Positions 30,304-38,330 of a DNA stretch of 41,055 bases are shown here, in pieces. Numbering within the stretch: the stretch's first letter is position 1; every line of letters starts with the position of its first letter. The stretch covers positions 1-41,055 of the forward strand of contig NZ_WRXN01000026.1 of the NCBI RefSeq assembly GCF_009758205.1, given 5' to 3'. The stretch comes from Chitinophaga tropicalis. GTDB taxonomy: Bacteria; Bacteroidota; Bacteroidia; Chitinophagales; Chitinophagaceae. Under the pieces are notes generated by a model, which saw only the letters and a list, made by a program, of their open reading frames with translations, did not search any database and was not told the origin of the DNA. A program made the position numbers and the translations under genes.

Positions 30304-33300
30304 TTGCAAACGGCGGCGCAGATAACGAGGACCATATTACTGACTTTCCTATGCACCTTATCGTATGCTGTGTTGCAGGCACAGGATAAGCCCTATTTAT
30401 TTGATTCCTACGGGGTCAATGAAGGCCTGTCCCAGAATTCCGTTTACGATATACTGGAAGATAACCAGGGATTTATGTGGATAGCCACGCATGACGGTAT
30501 TAACCGCTTCGATGGCTACGGCTTCAACGAATACCGCTTCAATCCCAGTCTGAAAGAACGCGCCGGCCAGGGGAAAGGCAGCCTGGTTATCCGGAACAAT
30601 AACGGTGGCCGCGCACTGATCAACCGCTTCGCGCTACAGGGCTACAAAGGCTACTCTCTCTACCGTAACAGCCGTCACCAGTTAATGGTAACGCACAACT
30701 ATGGCATCAGCCTGTACGACGAATACAAGAACTCCTTCGAAACAGTGCTGGAAGACACCACCTACGAAGACAATAACGAACGCGATAACGGCCATAAGTT
30801 CAGGATCCTGGGGGAAGATACTGTACATCATAACCTCTGGGTCTGGCGACCGGCAAAAGGGCTCTATGTACTGGACAACAGCACCTTCGCCAAAAAAAGG
30901 GTGATCCTCTATCCGTTACCCATGTTAAAGCGGGGGATCCACGCCAAAGCCGTATATAAGGACGGGAACATTATCTGGATGAACTTCGAACCGGGAGAAT
31001 TGCTGGCAATGGACACAAGGACCATGAAACTCACGTCCTATTGCCTGCCAGGCATCACCTCCGACCCCGTTTTAAAGAATTTGAATAAAGATTCCCTGAT
31101 CATAGCCAGCAGGGGGCACGTAATAGTCTTCAACAAGAAACAGAACAGGTACACAGACCTTTCCTTCGATCAGCGTGATCCGAAAGATGCTACCTTCTTC
31201 CCCCTCTGCCTGGAACAGGACCATAACGGTAACGTCTGGATAGGAGGCACCGACGGGGTCATGGTCTACAACGTGAAACGCAACGAGATCGTCAACCGCA
31301 TTGTCAGCTTCAACGGGTCTGAAGCCCGTTCCTGGAACGTAGTGGCCTACCTGTACCGTGATGTGTCAGACAATATGTGGGTAGGCACCGATGGAGACGG
31401 CATCAAAAAATACTCTCCCAATAAAAAGGTCTTTAACCTTTACCGTTCTTCCTTTACCACGCATAACATGGTAAGGGCTGTATATAAGCATGACGACGGC
31501 AAACTGTATGTTGGCTTGCTGAACGACGGACTGGACATCTATGAGAAAGGAGGCAAGTTCCTGGAACGTATTCCCGGAGATAATCAGAAGAGTATCTTCC
31601 CTTCCCGCAACCTGAACGCTATTTGCCGTGAAGATTTTGAGCACCTCTGGTTCCACTTCCTCGGGATGCACATCGGCTTGTTCAACGTGCATACCAAGAA
31701 ATACGAAGACCTTACAAAATACATGACAGCACTGGGCCTGCCGGAACAGGATAACGGCTATCCCTTTTTGTTCAAACGCACCAGTGGCGAGGTCTACTTC
31801 AACTATGGCCGTTATCTCCTGCAGATCACTCCGCAGGATAACCGTTATAAAGTAGCTATTGTTCACGAGTTTCCTGACGAGATCCTCACTACTTACTACG
31901 AAGACCTGCTCGGCAATAAATATGTGGGCACCAAAGTGGCGGCTTATGTGAAAAGGGTGGAGAGCACCCGCTGGGAAAAGATAATCCTGCCACCCGGCAC
32001 TATCGTTAAGTCTATTATTAAAAGCGCAGGGAAAGACCTGCTGCTGGCTACCTCTAAAGGATTGTTCGTCCTGGACCAGAACAACAATCGTAAAAAACAT
32101 TACAACAGCTACGACTATCCTTCGCTTATCAACGATTACCTGTACGGAGTTTTGCTGGACGATAAGGACTGGATATGGGTGAGCCATAATAAAGGGCTGT
32201 CCCAGATCAATCCTGCCAAAGATGAGATCACTACGTTCAACTATGAAGATGGCCTGCAATCCAACGAGTTTAACACAGGTGCTTTCTTCAAATCTGTTGA
32301 CGGAGAGCTCTTTTTCGGAGGCATACGTGGCTCTAACGGTTTTTACCCGAGAGATTTCAAGAACAATCCCTCCAAGCCCAAGGTCGTGATCATGCGTATG
32401 GAAGTGCTGGATAAACCTTATGAGTCGGATACGGCCCTTTCCTTACTGAAACGGATAGAACTGCCTTATAATCATAACACTATCGCTATCGAGTTTGTAC
32501 CGCTGGAATATACTAACCCTCTGAAGAACAAGGTACAGTATAAACTGGACGGTGCAGATGAGGACTGGGTTCAGGCGGGAGCGTTCCGCATGGCAAGGTA
32601 TACCAACCTCCGCCCGGGGACTTATACATTCAATGTACGGGCTTCCAATAATGATGATATATGGAATGCAACACCTACCTCACTGGAGATCGTGATCAGA
32701 ATTCCATTCTGGCAATCGCTTTGGTTCAGGTTTTTGTTGCTTTTATTACTGTTAGGAGTTGCTTATTATTTTTCTACCTTGTACCTTGACTATAAGATCA
32801 GGCATGAAAAACTGAAACTGGAAAAAGAGCAGGCGGTAGACCAGGAGAGAGCCCGTATTTCCAGCGATATGCATGACGATCTTGGTTCAGGACTGTCTAC
32901 CATCCGCTTGCTGAGTGAAATTGCAAAACGCAAGATCCAGGATACTTCACAGACAAAAGAACTGGAACGTATCTCAGAAGCGGCAGGAGAACTGGTGGAT
33001 AAAATGAGTGAGATCATATGGGCTATGAACTCCTCCAACGATTCCCTGGAAAACCTTATCGCCTATATGCGCAGCTTTGCGGCTGATTTCCTGGAGCATG
33101 CGCATATCACCCACCAGTTCTATATTCCGGAAACTATTCCGAATATTAAGCTGAGCGGAGGGACCAGGCGTAACATTTACCTGGCTGTAAAGGAATCGCT
33201 GCACAACGTGGTAAAACATGCGCAGGCATCAGAAGTAGTAATACAAATTGAGATGCATAAAAATATGACCATTATGATAAAAGATAATGGTAAAGGATTT

Positions 33301-33432
33301 GATCAGGAGAAAGTAAGATTGTTCGGAAACGGTTTAAAGAATATACAGAAGCGGATGCAGGCTGTAGGAGGACAGGCGGATATCACCTCTCATAACGGTA
33401 CGATAGTTTTACTAGATATACCGTTAATTTAG
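30304..33432 (+). CDS. Two-component sensor histidine kinase, Reg_prop/Y_Y_Y type
   Basis: 1042 residues from a TTG at 30304. That start gives a good signal peptide (MQTAAQITR, then ILLTFLCTLSYAVL, cleavage near LQAQ-D); there is no ATG before the mature part, and a longer TTG frame from 30127 begins inside a hairpin upstream of the promoter. The large periplasmic part (about 28-710) has Reg_prop propeller blades (NQGFMWIATHDGINRFDGYGF, GNVWIGGTDGVMVYN) and a Y_Y_Y domain (about 720-790). One membrane helix follows (about 803-823), then a HisKA_3 dimerisation domain with His857 (MHDDLGSGL) and a HATPase domain (DNGKGFD, GNGLKNIQKRM). It pairs with the response regulator 110 bp downstream. Unlike SusR-type hybrids it lacks receiver and AraC domains. 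Ligand unknown. Confidence 0.88.
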   Translation: MQTAAQITRTILLTFLCTLSYAVLQAQDKPYLFDSYGVNEGLSQNSVYDILEDNQGFMWIATHDGINRFDGYGFNEYRFNPSLKERAGQGKGSLVIRNNNGGRALINRFALQGYKGYSLYRNSRHQLMVTHNYGISLYDEYKNSFETVLEDTTYEDNNERDNGHKFRILGEDTVHHNLWVWRPAKGLYVLDNSTFAKKRVILYPLPMLKRGIHAKAVYKDGNIIWMNFEPGELLAMDTRTMKLTSYCLPGITSDPVLKNLNKDSLIIASRGHVIVFNKKQNRYTDLSFDQRDPKDATFFPLCLEQDHNGNVWIGGTDGVMVYNVKRNEIVNRIVSFNGSEARSWNVVAYLYRDVSDNMWVGTDGDGIKKYSPNKKVFNLYRSSFTTHNMVRAVYKHDDGKLYVGLLNDGLDIYEKGGKFLERIPGDNQKSIFPSRNLNAICREDFEHLWFHFLGMHIGLFNVHTKKYEDLTKYMTALGLPEQDNGYPFLFKRTSGEVYFNYGRYLLQITPQDNRYKVAIVHEFPDEILTTYYEDLLGNKYVGTKVAAYVKRVESTRWEKIILPPGTIVKSIIKSAGKDLLLATSKGLFVLDQNNNRKKHYNSYDYPSLINDYLYGVLLDDKDWIWVSHNKGLSQINPAKDEITTFNYEDGLQSNEFNTGAFFKSVDGELFFGGIRGSNGFYPRDFKNNPSKPKVVIMRMEVLDKPYESDTALSLLKRIELPYNHNTIAIEFVPLEYTNPLKNKVQYKLDGADEDWVQAGAFRMARYTNLRPGTYTFNVRASNNDDIWNATPTSLEIVIRIPFWQSLWFRFLLLLLLLGVAYYFSTLYLDYKIRHEKLKLEKEQAVDQERARISSDMHDDLGSGLSTIRLLSEIAKRKIQDTSQTKELERISEAAGELVDKMSEIIWAMNSSNDSLENLIAYMRSFAADFLEHAHITHQFYIPETIPNIKLSGGTRRNIYLAVKESLHNVVKHAQASEVVIQIEMHKNMTIMIKDNGKGFDQEKVRLFGNGLKNIQKRMQAVGGQADITSHNGTIVLLDIPLI

Positions 33433-33434
33433 CA

Positions 33435-33442
33435 TAGATTTG
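33435..33442 (+). promoter_or_regulatory. Possible -7 element upstream of the response regulator
   Basis: TAGATTTG fits TAnnTTTG, just after the kinase stop codon. It would allow expression of the regulator independent of the kinase. Confidence 0.35.
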
Positions 33443-33462
33443 TAGAATCACATGCAACGTGT

Positions 33463-33477
33463 GTCAATAGTGTTGAC
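33463..33477. promoter_or_regulatory. Palindromic operator candidate GTCAA-N5-TTGAC
   Basis: A perfect 5-bp inverted repeat spaced by 5 nt (GTCAATAGTGTTGAC), downstream of the possible promoter and upstream of the LuxR-type regulator gene. Its size fits a dimeric regulator site and could mediate autoregulation. Confidence 0.35.
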
Positions 33478-33541
33478 CTCTTTGAAACATAACAACTGAT
33501 ATTAAATGACTGTATACTCAAAAAAGAAATCTCAGGATAAC

Positions 33542-34174
33542 ATGGATATTATTTCTGTGGCGATCGTTGAAGACAACCATGATATCCGTACAGCCATGGA
33601 ATTGTTGATTAACGGCTCAGAAGGGTATGCCTGTATAGGAGCCTTCAATAATGCTGAAACAGCGGTCGAACAGATACCCAATTTATTGCCGAATGTAGTG
33701 CTTATGGATTTTAACCTGCCGGGAGGAATGAATGGTATTGAATGCATTGCCCGTTTAAAAGCGGAATACCCGGATATGCATTTCATGATGCTTACTGTTT
33801 ACGAGGATGACGATAAGATCTTCCAGGCGCTGGAAGCCGGTGCCAGCGGTTATATCCTTAAAAAGACCCCTCCGGGCGAGTTGCTGGAAGCTATCAGAGA
33901 CCTGCATGAAGGCGGTTCTCCAATGAGTTCTCAGATAGCCAGAAGGGTAGTGGCCTATTTCCAGAAACAGGCAAAACCAAACCCTGCACTGGAAGCGCTC
34001 ACTTCAAGGGAAAAAGAGATACTGGACCAGCTCTCCAAAGGATTCCTGTATAAAGAGATTGCCAGCAACCTGTTTATCAGCATAGAAACAGTAAGAAGGC
34101 ACGTACATAACATCTACGAAAAATTACACGTGCGTAGCCGTACTGACGCAGTGAATAAATATTACAACCGGTAG
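33542..34174 (+). CDS. NarL/LuxR-type response regulator
   Basis: 210 residues from the ATG at 33542 (an in-frame ATG at 33506 adds 12 polar residues). The receiver domain (about 1-122) has the acidic pair in VEDN, phospho-acceptor Asp56 in VLMDFNLPGG, Thr in MLTVYEDD and Lys in YILKKT. A LuxR-type helix-turn-helix follows (about 143-207; LTSREKEILDQLSKG, YKEIASNLFISIETVRRHVHNIYEKLHV). It would be phosphorylated by the upstream HisKA_3 kinase and bind DNA as a dimer. A bidirectional terminator follows 112 nt downstream of the stop. Confidence 0.92.
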   Translation: MDIISVAIVEDNHDIRTAMELLINGSEGYACIGAFNNAETAVEQIPNLLPNVVLMDFNLPGGMNGIECIARLKAEYPDMHFMMLTVYEDDDKIFQALEAGASGYILKKTPPGELLEAIRDLHEGGSPMSSQIARRVVAYFQKQAKPNPALEALTSREKEILDQLSKGFLYKEIASNLFISIETVRRHVHNIYEKLHVRSRTDAVNKYYNR

Positions 34175-34286
34175 TGATTTCCGGTTTGATCAGCACCAAA
34201 TAAAAAGGAGGAAAACTCAAAAGTAAAAATAAGCGCTGAGGATCGCTTAAATGACTACCCGACTCCATCAGGTACCTGAATAAAAA

Positions 34287-34322
34287 GAGCCTGTATCGCA
34301 CTTTTGATACAGGCTCCTTTTT
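34287..34322. terminator. Bidirectional terminator
   Basis: A perfect 11-bp stem GAGCCTGTATC / GATACAGGCTC with an 8-nt loop, A5 on the left and CT7 on the right. It separates the response regulator (plus) from the tiny minus-strand ORFs. Confidence 0.9.
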
Positions 34323-34348
34323 TAATTCAATAAAACTTCAAAGCTGTT

Positions 34349-34474
34349 TCAGGACCGTGCTGACTGGGCATCTGCTCTGCCCAGTCTTTCCAATGCCTTC
34401 CGTACAAAATGCGCTATCAATACTATAGACGCAATTAACAGACAGGCCAATTTAAATAACAGACCGGCTTTCAT
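34349..34474 (-). CDS. Tiny single-helix membrane protein (41 aa)
   Basis: ATG to TGA, 41 residues: MKAG, a hydrophobic helix (LLFKLACLLIASIVLIAHFV, about 5-24), then a basic and polar tail (RKALERLGRADAQSARS). It lies 46 nt downstream of a similar ORF on the same strand and 26 nt upstream of a bidirectional terminator, which supports a real transcript. No family recognised. Confidence 0.5.
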   Translation of the reverse strand: MKAGLLFKLACLLIASIVLIAHFVRKALERLGRADAQSARS

Positions 34475-34520
34475 AGGATATAAATATCTTGTTAAAAATA
34501 ATGTGTGTGTCCCCTCCGCA

Positions 34521-34676
34521 TTAACGCATCATCTGCCAGGAATCAAATTTCTGGACCAGTTTGATGAGGTTATTGCTCAGACGACTCATAGACCTTTGTT
34601 CCCTTTTTACGAGGAAAGTAATAATCAGTACAAAAGCTAGTACCGCAATTAGTAAAATGAAGCTGATAGTTTTCAT
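34521..34676 (-). CDS. Tiny single-helix membrane protein (51 aa)
   Basis: ATG to TAA, 51 residues: MKTI, a hydrophobic helix (SFILLIAVLAFVLIITFLV, about 5-23), then KREQRSMSRLSNNLIKLVQKFDSWQMMR, an amphipathic, basic helix-like tail. Upstream on the minus strand a TATATTTA element resembles the -7 consensus. It probably forms a unit with the 41-aa ORF downstream. No family recognised. Confidence 0.5.
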   Translation of the reverse strand: MKTISFILLIAVLAFVLIITFLVKREQRSMSRLSNNLIKLVQKFDSWQMMR

Positions 34677-34979
34677 AGATTAGGACTTTGGTATAAGGTT
34701 TTTAATTCAAAAAGACGACTTTGTAAATATAGAAATATAAACTATACATTGTATTTATTTTCAGTCTAATTTTCGTGTTAGAAGCAGAAAATACCTTTTT
34801 TCCGGGATATAATTCAGGCAAAAACAGCAAAAAATGCAGTTCTTTATAGCCGGGCACGGTGTAAAAAGACTTCTACAGAAGAATCGCTTTTACCTCCGGC
34901 GAAAGTGATTTTTTTGCACAGTTTTACGTTGAGCCTCATAAAGAAACTCAAACTGATGCGCCATCTGCATAACTTGTAC
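34677..34979. other. Intergenic region upstream of the parE promoter
   Basis: AT-rich. It holds a decayed member of the hairpin family (34847-34918: AGCCGGGCACGG, AATCGCTTTTACC-TCC-GGCGAAAGTGATT, T7GCACA). No ORF is convincing on the plus strand. Confidence 0.45.
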
Positions 34980-35010
34980 TTGGGATGATTCCCTGAAACG
35001 CTTATTTTTG
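34980..35010 (+). promoter_or_regulatory. Promoter of the parE-parC operon
   Basis: TTG (34980-34982), 20 nt, TATTTTTG (35003-35010): full match to the Bacteroidota pattern. The leader to the parE ATG would be about 115 nt. Confidence 0.65.
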
Positions 35011-35129
35011 CCCGCAACCGGATTTTGCTAAAAGATTTAGTAAATTCGCTTCCGGTGTTTCAGTTCAGCCAGCAGGGCCACAGACTGATTCACCACTATT
35101 AAACTGTAAATTGGAACTATTATATAATT

Positions 35130-37022
35130 ATGGCTACTACGGATAAGAAAGATCTTTTTGCCGCCTATACCGAAGATTCGATCCGGTCGCTCGACTGGCG
35201 TGAGCACATCCGCCTGCGTCCGGGTATGTATATTGGTAAACTGGGCGACGGTTCAAGTATGGACGATGGTATTTATATACTGTTGAAAGAGGTGGTAGAT
35301 AACTGTATTGATGAACACACCATGGGCTTCGGTAAACAGGTGGATATTAAGGTAACGGAACACAGTGTTACCATTCGCGACTTTGGCCGTGGTATTCCCC
35401 TGGGAAAAGTAGTGGATGTAGTGAGCAAGATCAATACAGGCGCCAAATACGATAGCAAGGCATTCCAGAAGTCAGTAGGTCTGAACGGTGTGGGTACCAA
35501 AGCAGTGAACGCATTGTCTAATTACTTCCGCGTAGAATCTGTTCGTGACGGTCGTTCAAAAGTGGCTGAGTTTGAAAGAGGGGTACTGACCAAAGAACAT
35601 AAAGAAGGGCCTACCAAAGAGGAAAATGGTACACTTGTTACCTTTATCCCCGACGATACTATCTTCAGGAATTACCGTTACATCCCGGAATTCCTAGAAA
35701 ACCAGATCTGGAACTACTGTTTCCTGAATGCCGGACTGGTCATCAACTTCAACGACAAGAAGTATGTTTCCAGGAATGGCCTCCTGGACCTGCTGCAACG
35801 TAAAACCAATCAGGATGAACTGCGTTACCCTATTATCCATCTGAAAGGAGAGGATATTGAAGTAGCCATCACCCATGAAAACCAGTACGGTGAAGAGTAC
35901 TACTCCTTCGTGAACGGTCAGCATACCACACAGGGCGGTACCCACCTGGCAGCCTTCCGTGAAGCATTCGTAAAAACAGTGCGTGATTTCTTTAAAAAGG
36001 ACTATGACGCTACTGATATCCGCGCCTCTATCTGCGCCGCCATCTCTGTAAGGGTACAGGAACCTGTATTTGAATCTCAGACCAAAACCAAACTGGGCTC
36101 TCTGACAGTGTATGAGAACGGTCCTTCCATGAAAGCCTTCGTGCTGGAGTTCCTTTCAAAGCAACTGGACGATTTCCTGCATAAGAACCCTTCTACGGCA
36201 GAAGCGCTGAAAAAGCGTATTGAACAGAGCGAAAGAGAGCGTAAGGAACTGGCCGGTATTAAAAAACTGGCTAATGAACGCGCCAAAAAGGCTAACCTGC
36301 ACAACCGCAAACTGCGTGACTGCAGGATCCACCTGAGTGACGAGTTTACCGGCAAAGAGAAAAATGACCTGGAAACCAAGCGACTGAACACCACCATCTT
36401 CATTACGGAAGGTGACTCAGCGAGCGGTTCCATCACCAAATCCCGCAATGTGGAAACACAGGCGGTATTCAGCCTCAGGGGTAAACCCCTGAACAGCTTC
36501 GGCCTTACCAAGAAGATCGTGTACGAGAATGAGGAGTTCAACCTCTTGCAACATGCCCTCAACATTGAAGAAGGACTGGAAGGCCTGCGTTACAACAGGA
36601 TTGTTGTAGCTACAGATGCTGACGTGGATGGTATGCACATCCGCCTGCTGCTCCTTACTTTCTTCCTGCAGTTCTTTCCTGACCTGGTAAAGAACGGTCA
36701 CCTGTACATCCTTGAAACGCCGTTGTTCCGTGTACGTAATAAACAGGAGACCATTTACTGCTACAACGATGAAGAAAGACAGAAAGCCATCAAAAAGCTG
36801 GGCGGCAAACCGGAGATCACCCGCTTTAAAGGTCTGGGAGAGATCTCGCCTGAAGAATTCGGTACTTTCATCAGCGATGATATGAAGGTAGAACCGGTTA
36901 TTCTTTCACAGGACACACATATCCAGAAATTGCTGGAATACTATATGGGTAAGAATACTCAGTCAAGACAGGAGTTCATCATCGGTAACCTGCGCTATGA
37001 AAAAGACCTGGTACCGGAATGA
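35130..37022 (+). CDS. parE: Type IIA topoisomerase subunit B (topoisomerase IV ParE-like)
   Basis: 630 residues. The GHKL ATPase domain has Glu54/Asn58 (LLKEVVDNCIDE), FGRGIP and GLNGVGTKAVNAL (from 117). The TOPRIM domain has EGDSA (427-431) and DADVDG (496-501), and QRDR-type PLNSFG and FKGLGEISPEE follow. With the A subunit it relaxes supercoils and decatenates chromosomes. It is assigned to topoisomerase IV rather than gyrase because it sits in a four-gene block with an A subunit of parC type and unrelated small genes, an arrangement seen in Bacteroidota; gyrase genes are usually elsewhere. Some annotators call both subunits gyrase. Confidence 0.88.
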   Translation: MATTDKKDLFAAYTEDSIRSLDWREHIRLRPGMYIGKLGDGSSMDDGIYILLKEVVDNCIDEHTMGFGKQVDIKVTEHSVTIRDFGRGIPLGKVVDVVSKINTGAKYDSKAFQKSVGLNGVGTKAVNALSNYFRVESVRDGRSKVAEFERGVLTKEHKEGPTKEENGTLVTFIPDDTIFRNYRYIPEFLENQIWNYCFLNAGLVINFNDKKYVSRNGLLDLLQRKTNQDELRYPIIHLKGEDIEVAITHENQYGEEYYSFVNGQHTTQGGTHLAAFREAFVKTVRDFFKKDYDATDIRASICAAISVRVQEPVFESQTKTKLGSLTVYENGPSMKAFVLEFLSKQLDDFLHKNPSTAEALKKRIEQSERERKELAGIKKLANERAKKANLHNRKLRDCRIHLSDEFTGKEKNDLETKRLNTTIFITEGDSASGSITKSRNVETQAVFSLRGKPLNSFGLTKKIVYENEEFNLLQHALNIEEGLEGLRYNRIVVATDADVDGMHIRLLLLTFFLQFFPDLVKNGHLYILETPLFRVRNKQETIYCYNDEERQKAIKKLGGKPEITRFKGLGEISPEEFGTFISDDMKVEPVILSQDTHIQKLLEYYMGKNTQSRQEFIIGNLRYEKDLVPE

Positions 37023-37078
37023 GAAACTGATCAAGAACAACGTGCAGCTGATTAATTCAAGAATATTTTAAAGAACCA

Positions 37079-37924
37079 ATGGAACTAGTGCATATCGTTT
37101 TCGGTGAATCATCCGTTGCTACCCTTAGCGACGCATTTGATCTGGATGAGCAGCTGAAAGGAGACATGATATATTTTGAGGACGACCTCTCAGTAGGTCC
37201 CCTGTTCATATTAGACACCAAAGACGGGCAGGCAGCCCGTAAACAATGGTGGATGCAGCTGTCCGGCATACAGGCGCCGGTAGCGGCAGAAACAACGGAA
37301 ACGCCTGCACCGCCCGCAACCGAAGAAGAATATGTGGACCAGGAGAAATTCCGTCAGCTGAAAGCCCGTCTTAAAGCTGAACCGGAGCTCCAGGTATGGA
37401 TATGGGCCGGTCAGAATGCCAGGGATGTATGTGGATACTACTGGCTGGTAAGCCAGCTGTACGATTTTTCCGGCCGTATCCAGATCATTTACCTGAACAA
37501 CCTGCCCTTCCTGAACGATAAAGGCAGCGTATTCTACCCTACACACCTGCACCAGATCCTGCCTAAGGAATTCCTGAAAGCAAGGAAGCTGGCAAGACCT
37601 ATCTCCCTCGCAGAATTTGAGCTGGACGGAGATGAATGGAGCCGCCTGATGAACGAGAACGCCGGTGTGCGATTGCTTGAAGGCGGTAAAAAGCTGAAAG
37701 GAGAACCTGCAGTATTCTATGATAAAGAACTGGTACAGGCAGCTACTGCAGAATTTCAGAAGGCTAATAAGGTAGTAGGGCTGGTAACCGGTAAGCTGAA
37801 ATATCCTGTAATGGACCTCTTCCTTGGATGGAGACTCAAAGAGCTGATCAAACAGGGGAAACTGGAAAGCAGGGGAGAACTGAAAACCATCAGGGATTTT
37901 GAAGTAAAACAGATAGCAGAATAG
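37079..37924 (+). CDS. DUF1835 domain protein
   Basis: 281 residues, cytoplasmic. The N-terminal DUF1835 region (about 1-45; HIVFGESSVATLSDAF, IYFEDDLSVGPL) is followed by a Pro/Thr/Glu-rich insertion (about 70-85), a central alpha/beta part (VWIWAGQNARDVCGYYWL, IQIIYLNNLPFL) and a C-terminal DUF3658-like region. Function is unknown. It lies 56 nt after parE and 3 nt before the cupin gene, inside the topoisomerase operon. Confidence 0.8.
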   Translation: MELVHIVFGESSVATLSDAFDLDEQLKGDMIYFEDDLSVGPLFILDTKDGQAARKQWWMQLSGIQAPVAAETTETPAPPATEEEYVDQEKFRQLKARLKAEPELQVWIWAGQNARDVCGYYWLVSQLYDFSGRIQIIYLNNLPFLNDKGSVFYPTHLHQILPKEFLKARKLARPISLAEFELDGDEWSRLMNENAGVRLLEGGKKLKGEPAVFYDKELVQAATAEFQKANKVVGLVTGKLKYPVMDLFLGWRLKELIKQGKLESRGELKTIRDFEVKQIAE

Positions 37925-37927
37925 ATC

Positions 37928-38326
37928 ATGATCAAAATAACGCCACTCGACCTTATAGGAGAAGATGAACGGGGCAGCAACTACGGATGGTCCACTAACC
38001 GGAGCGGCGGTTTTATGTTCTGTACCCGTAAGGCCGGTAGCAGCAGCGGACAGCATTATCATGAAGGGAAAAGTGATTACAAGAATCCCGAAATACTGTT
38101 CCTGTTCACAGGCGAAGTACAGTTAGACTGGTGCGCACTGGATGGTAAAAAAATAGAGACAGTCTATGCAAAAGCACCCGCCAGGATCGAAGTGCCGGTT
38201 AATGTCTGGCACCAGGTCATAGCCGTCACTGACTGCTGCTTTATAGAACTGAACTCCATAGAAGATGTGCGCAGAGACAGCATCAGGATATGGAGAGATG
38301 AATTTGAAAAGATGATCAACAAATAA
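37928..38326 (+). CDS. Cupin domain protein
   Basis: 132 residues of a single-domain cupin. Metal-ligand candidates are in GQHYHEGKSDYKNPE (HxH and a later Glu) and the second motif VNVWHQV. No substrate can be inferred; small cupins include isomerases, dioxygenases and sensors. Gaps are 3 nt from the DUF1835 gene and 4 nt to parC, so it is certainly co-transcribed with parC. Confidence 0.8.
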   Translation: MIKITPLDLIGEDERGSNYGWSTNRSGGFMFCTRKAGSSSGQHYHEGKSDYKNPEILFLFTGEVQLDWCALDGKKIETVYAKAPARIEVPVNVWHQVIAVTDCCFIELNSIEDVRRDSIRIWRDEFEKMINK

Positions 38327-38330
38327 TATT

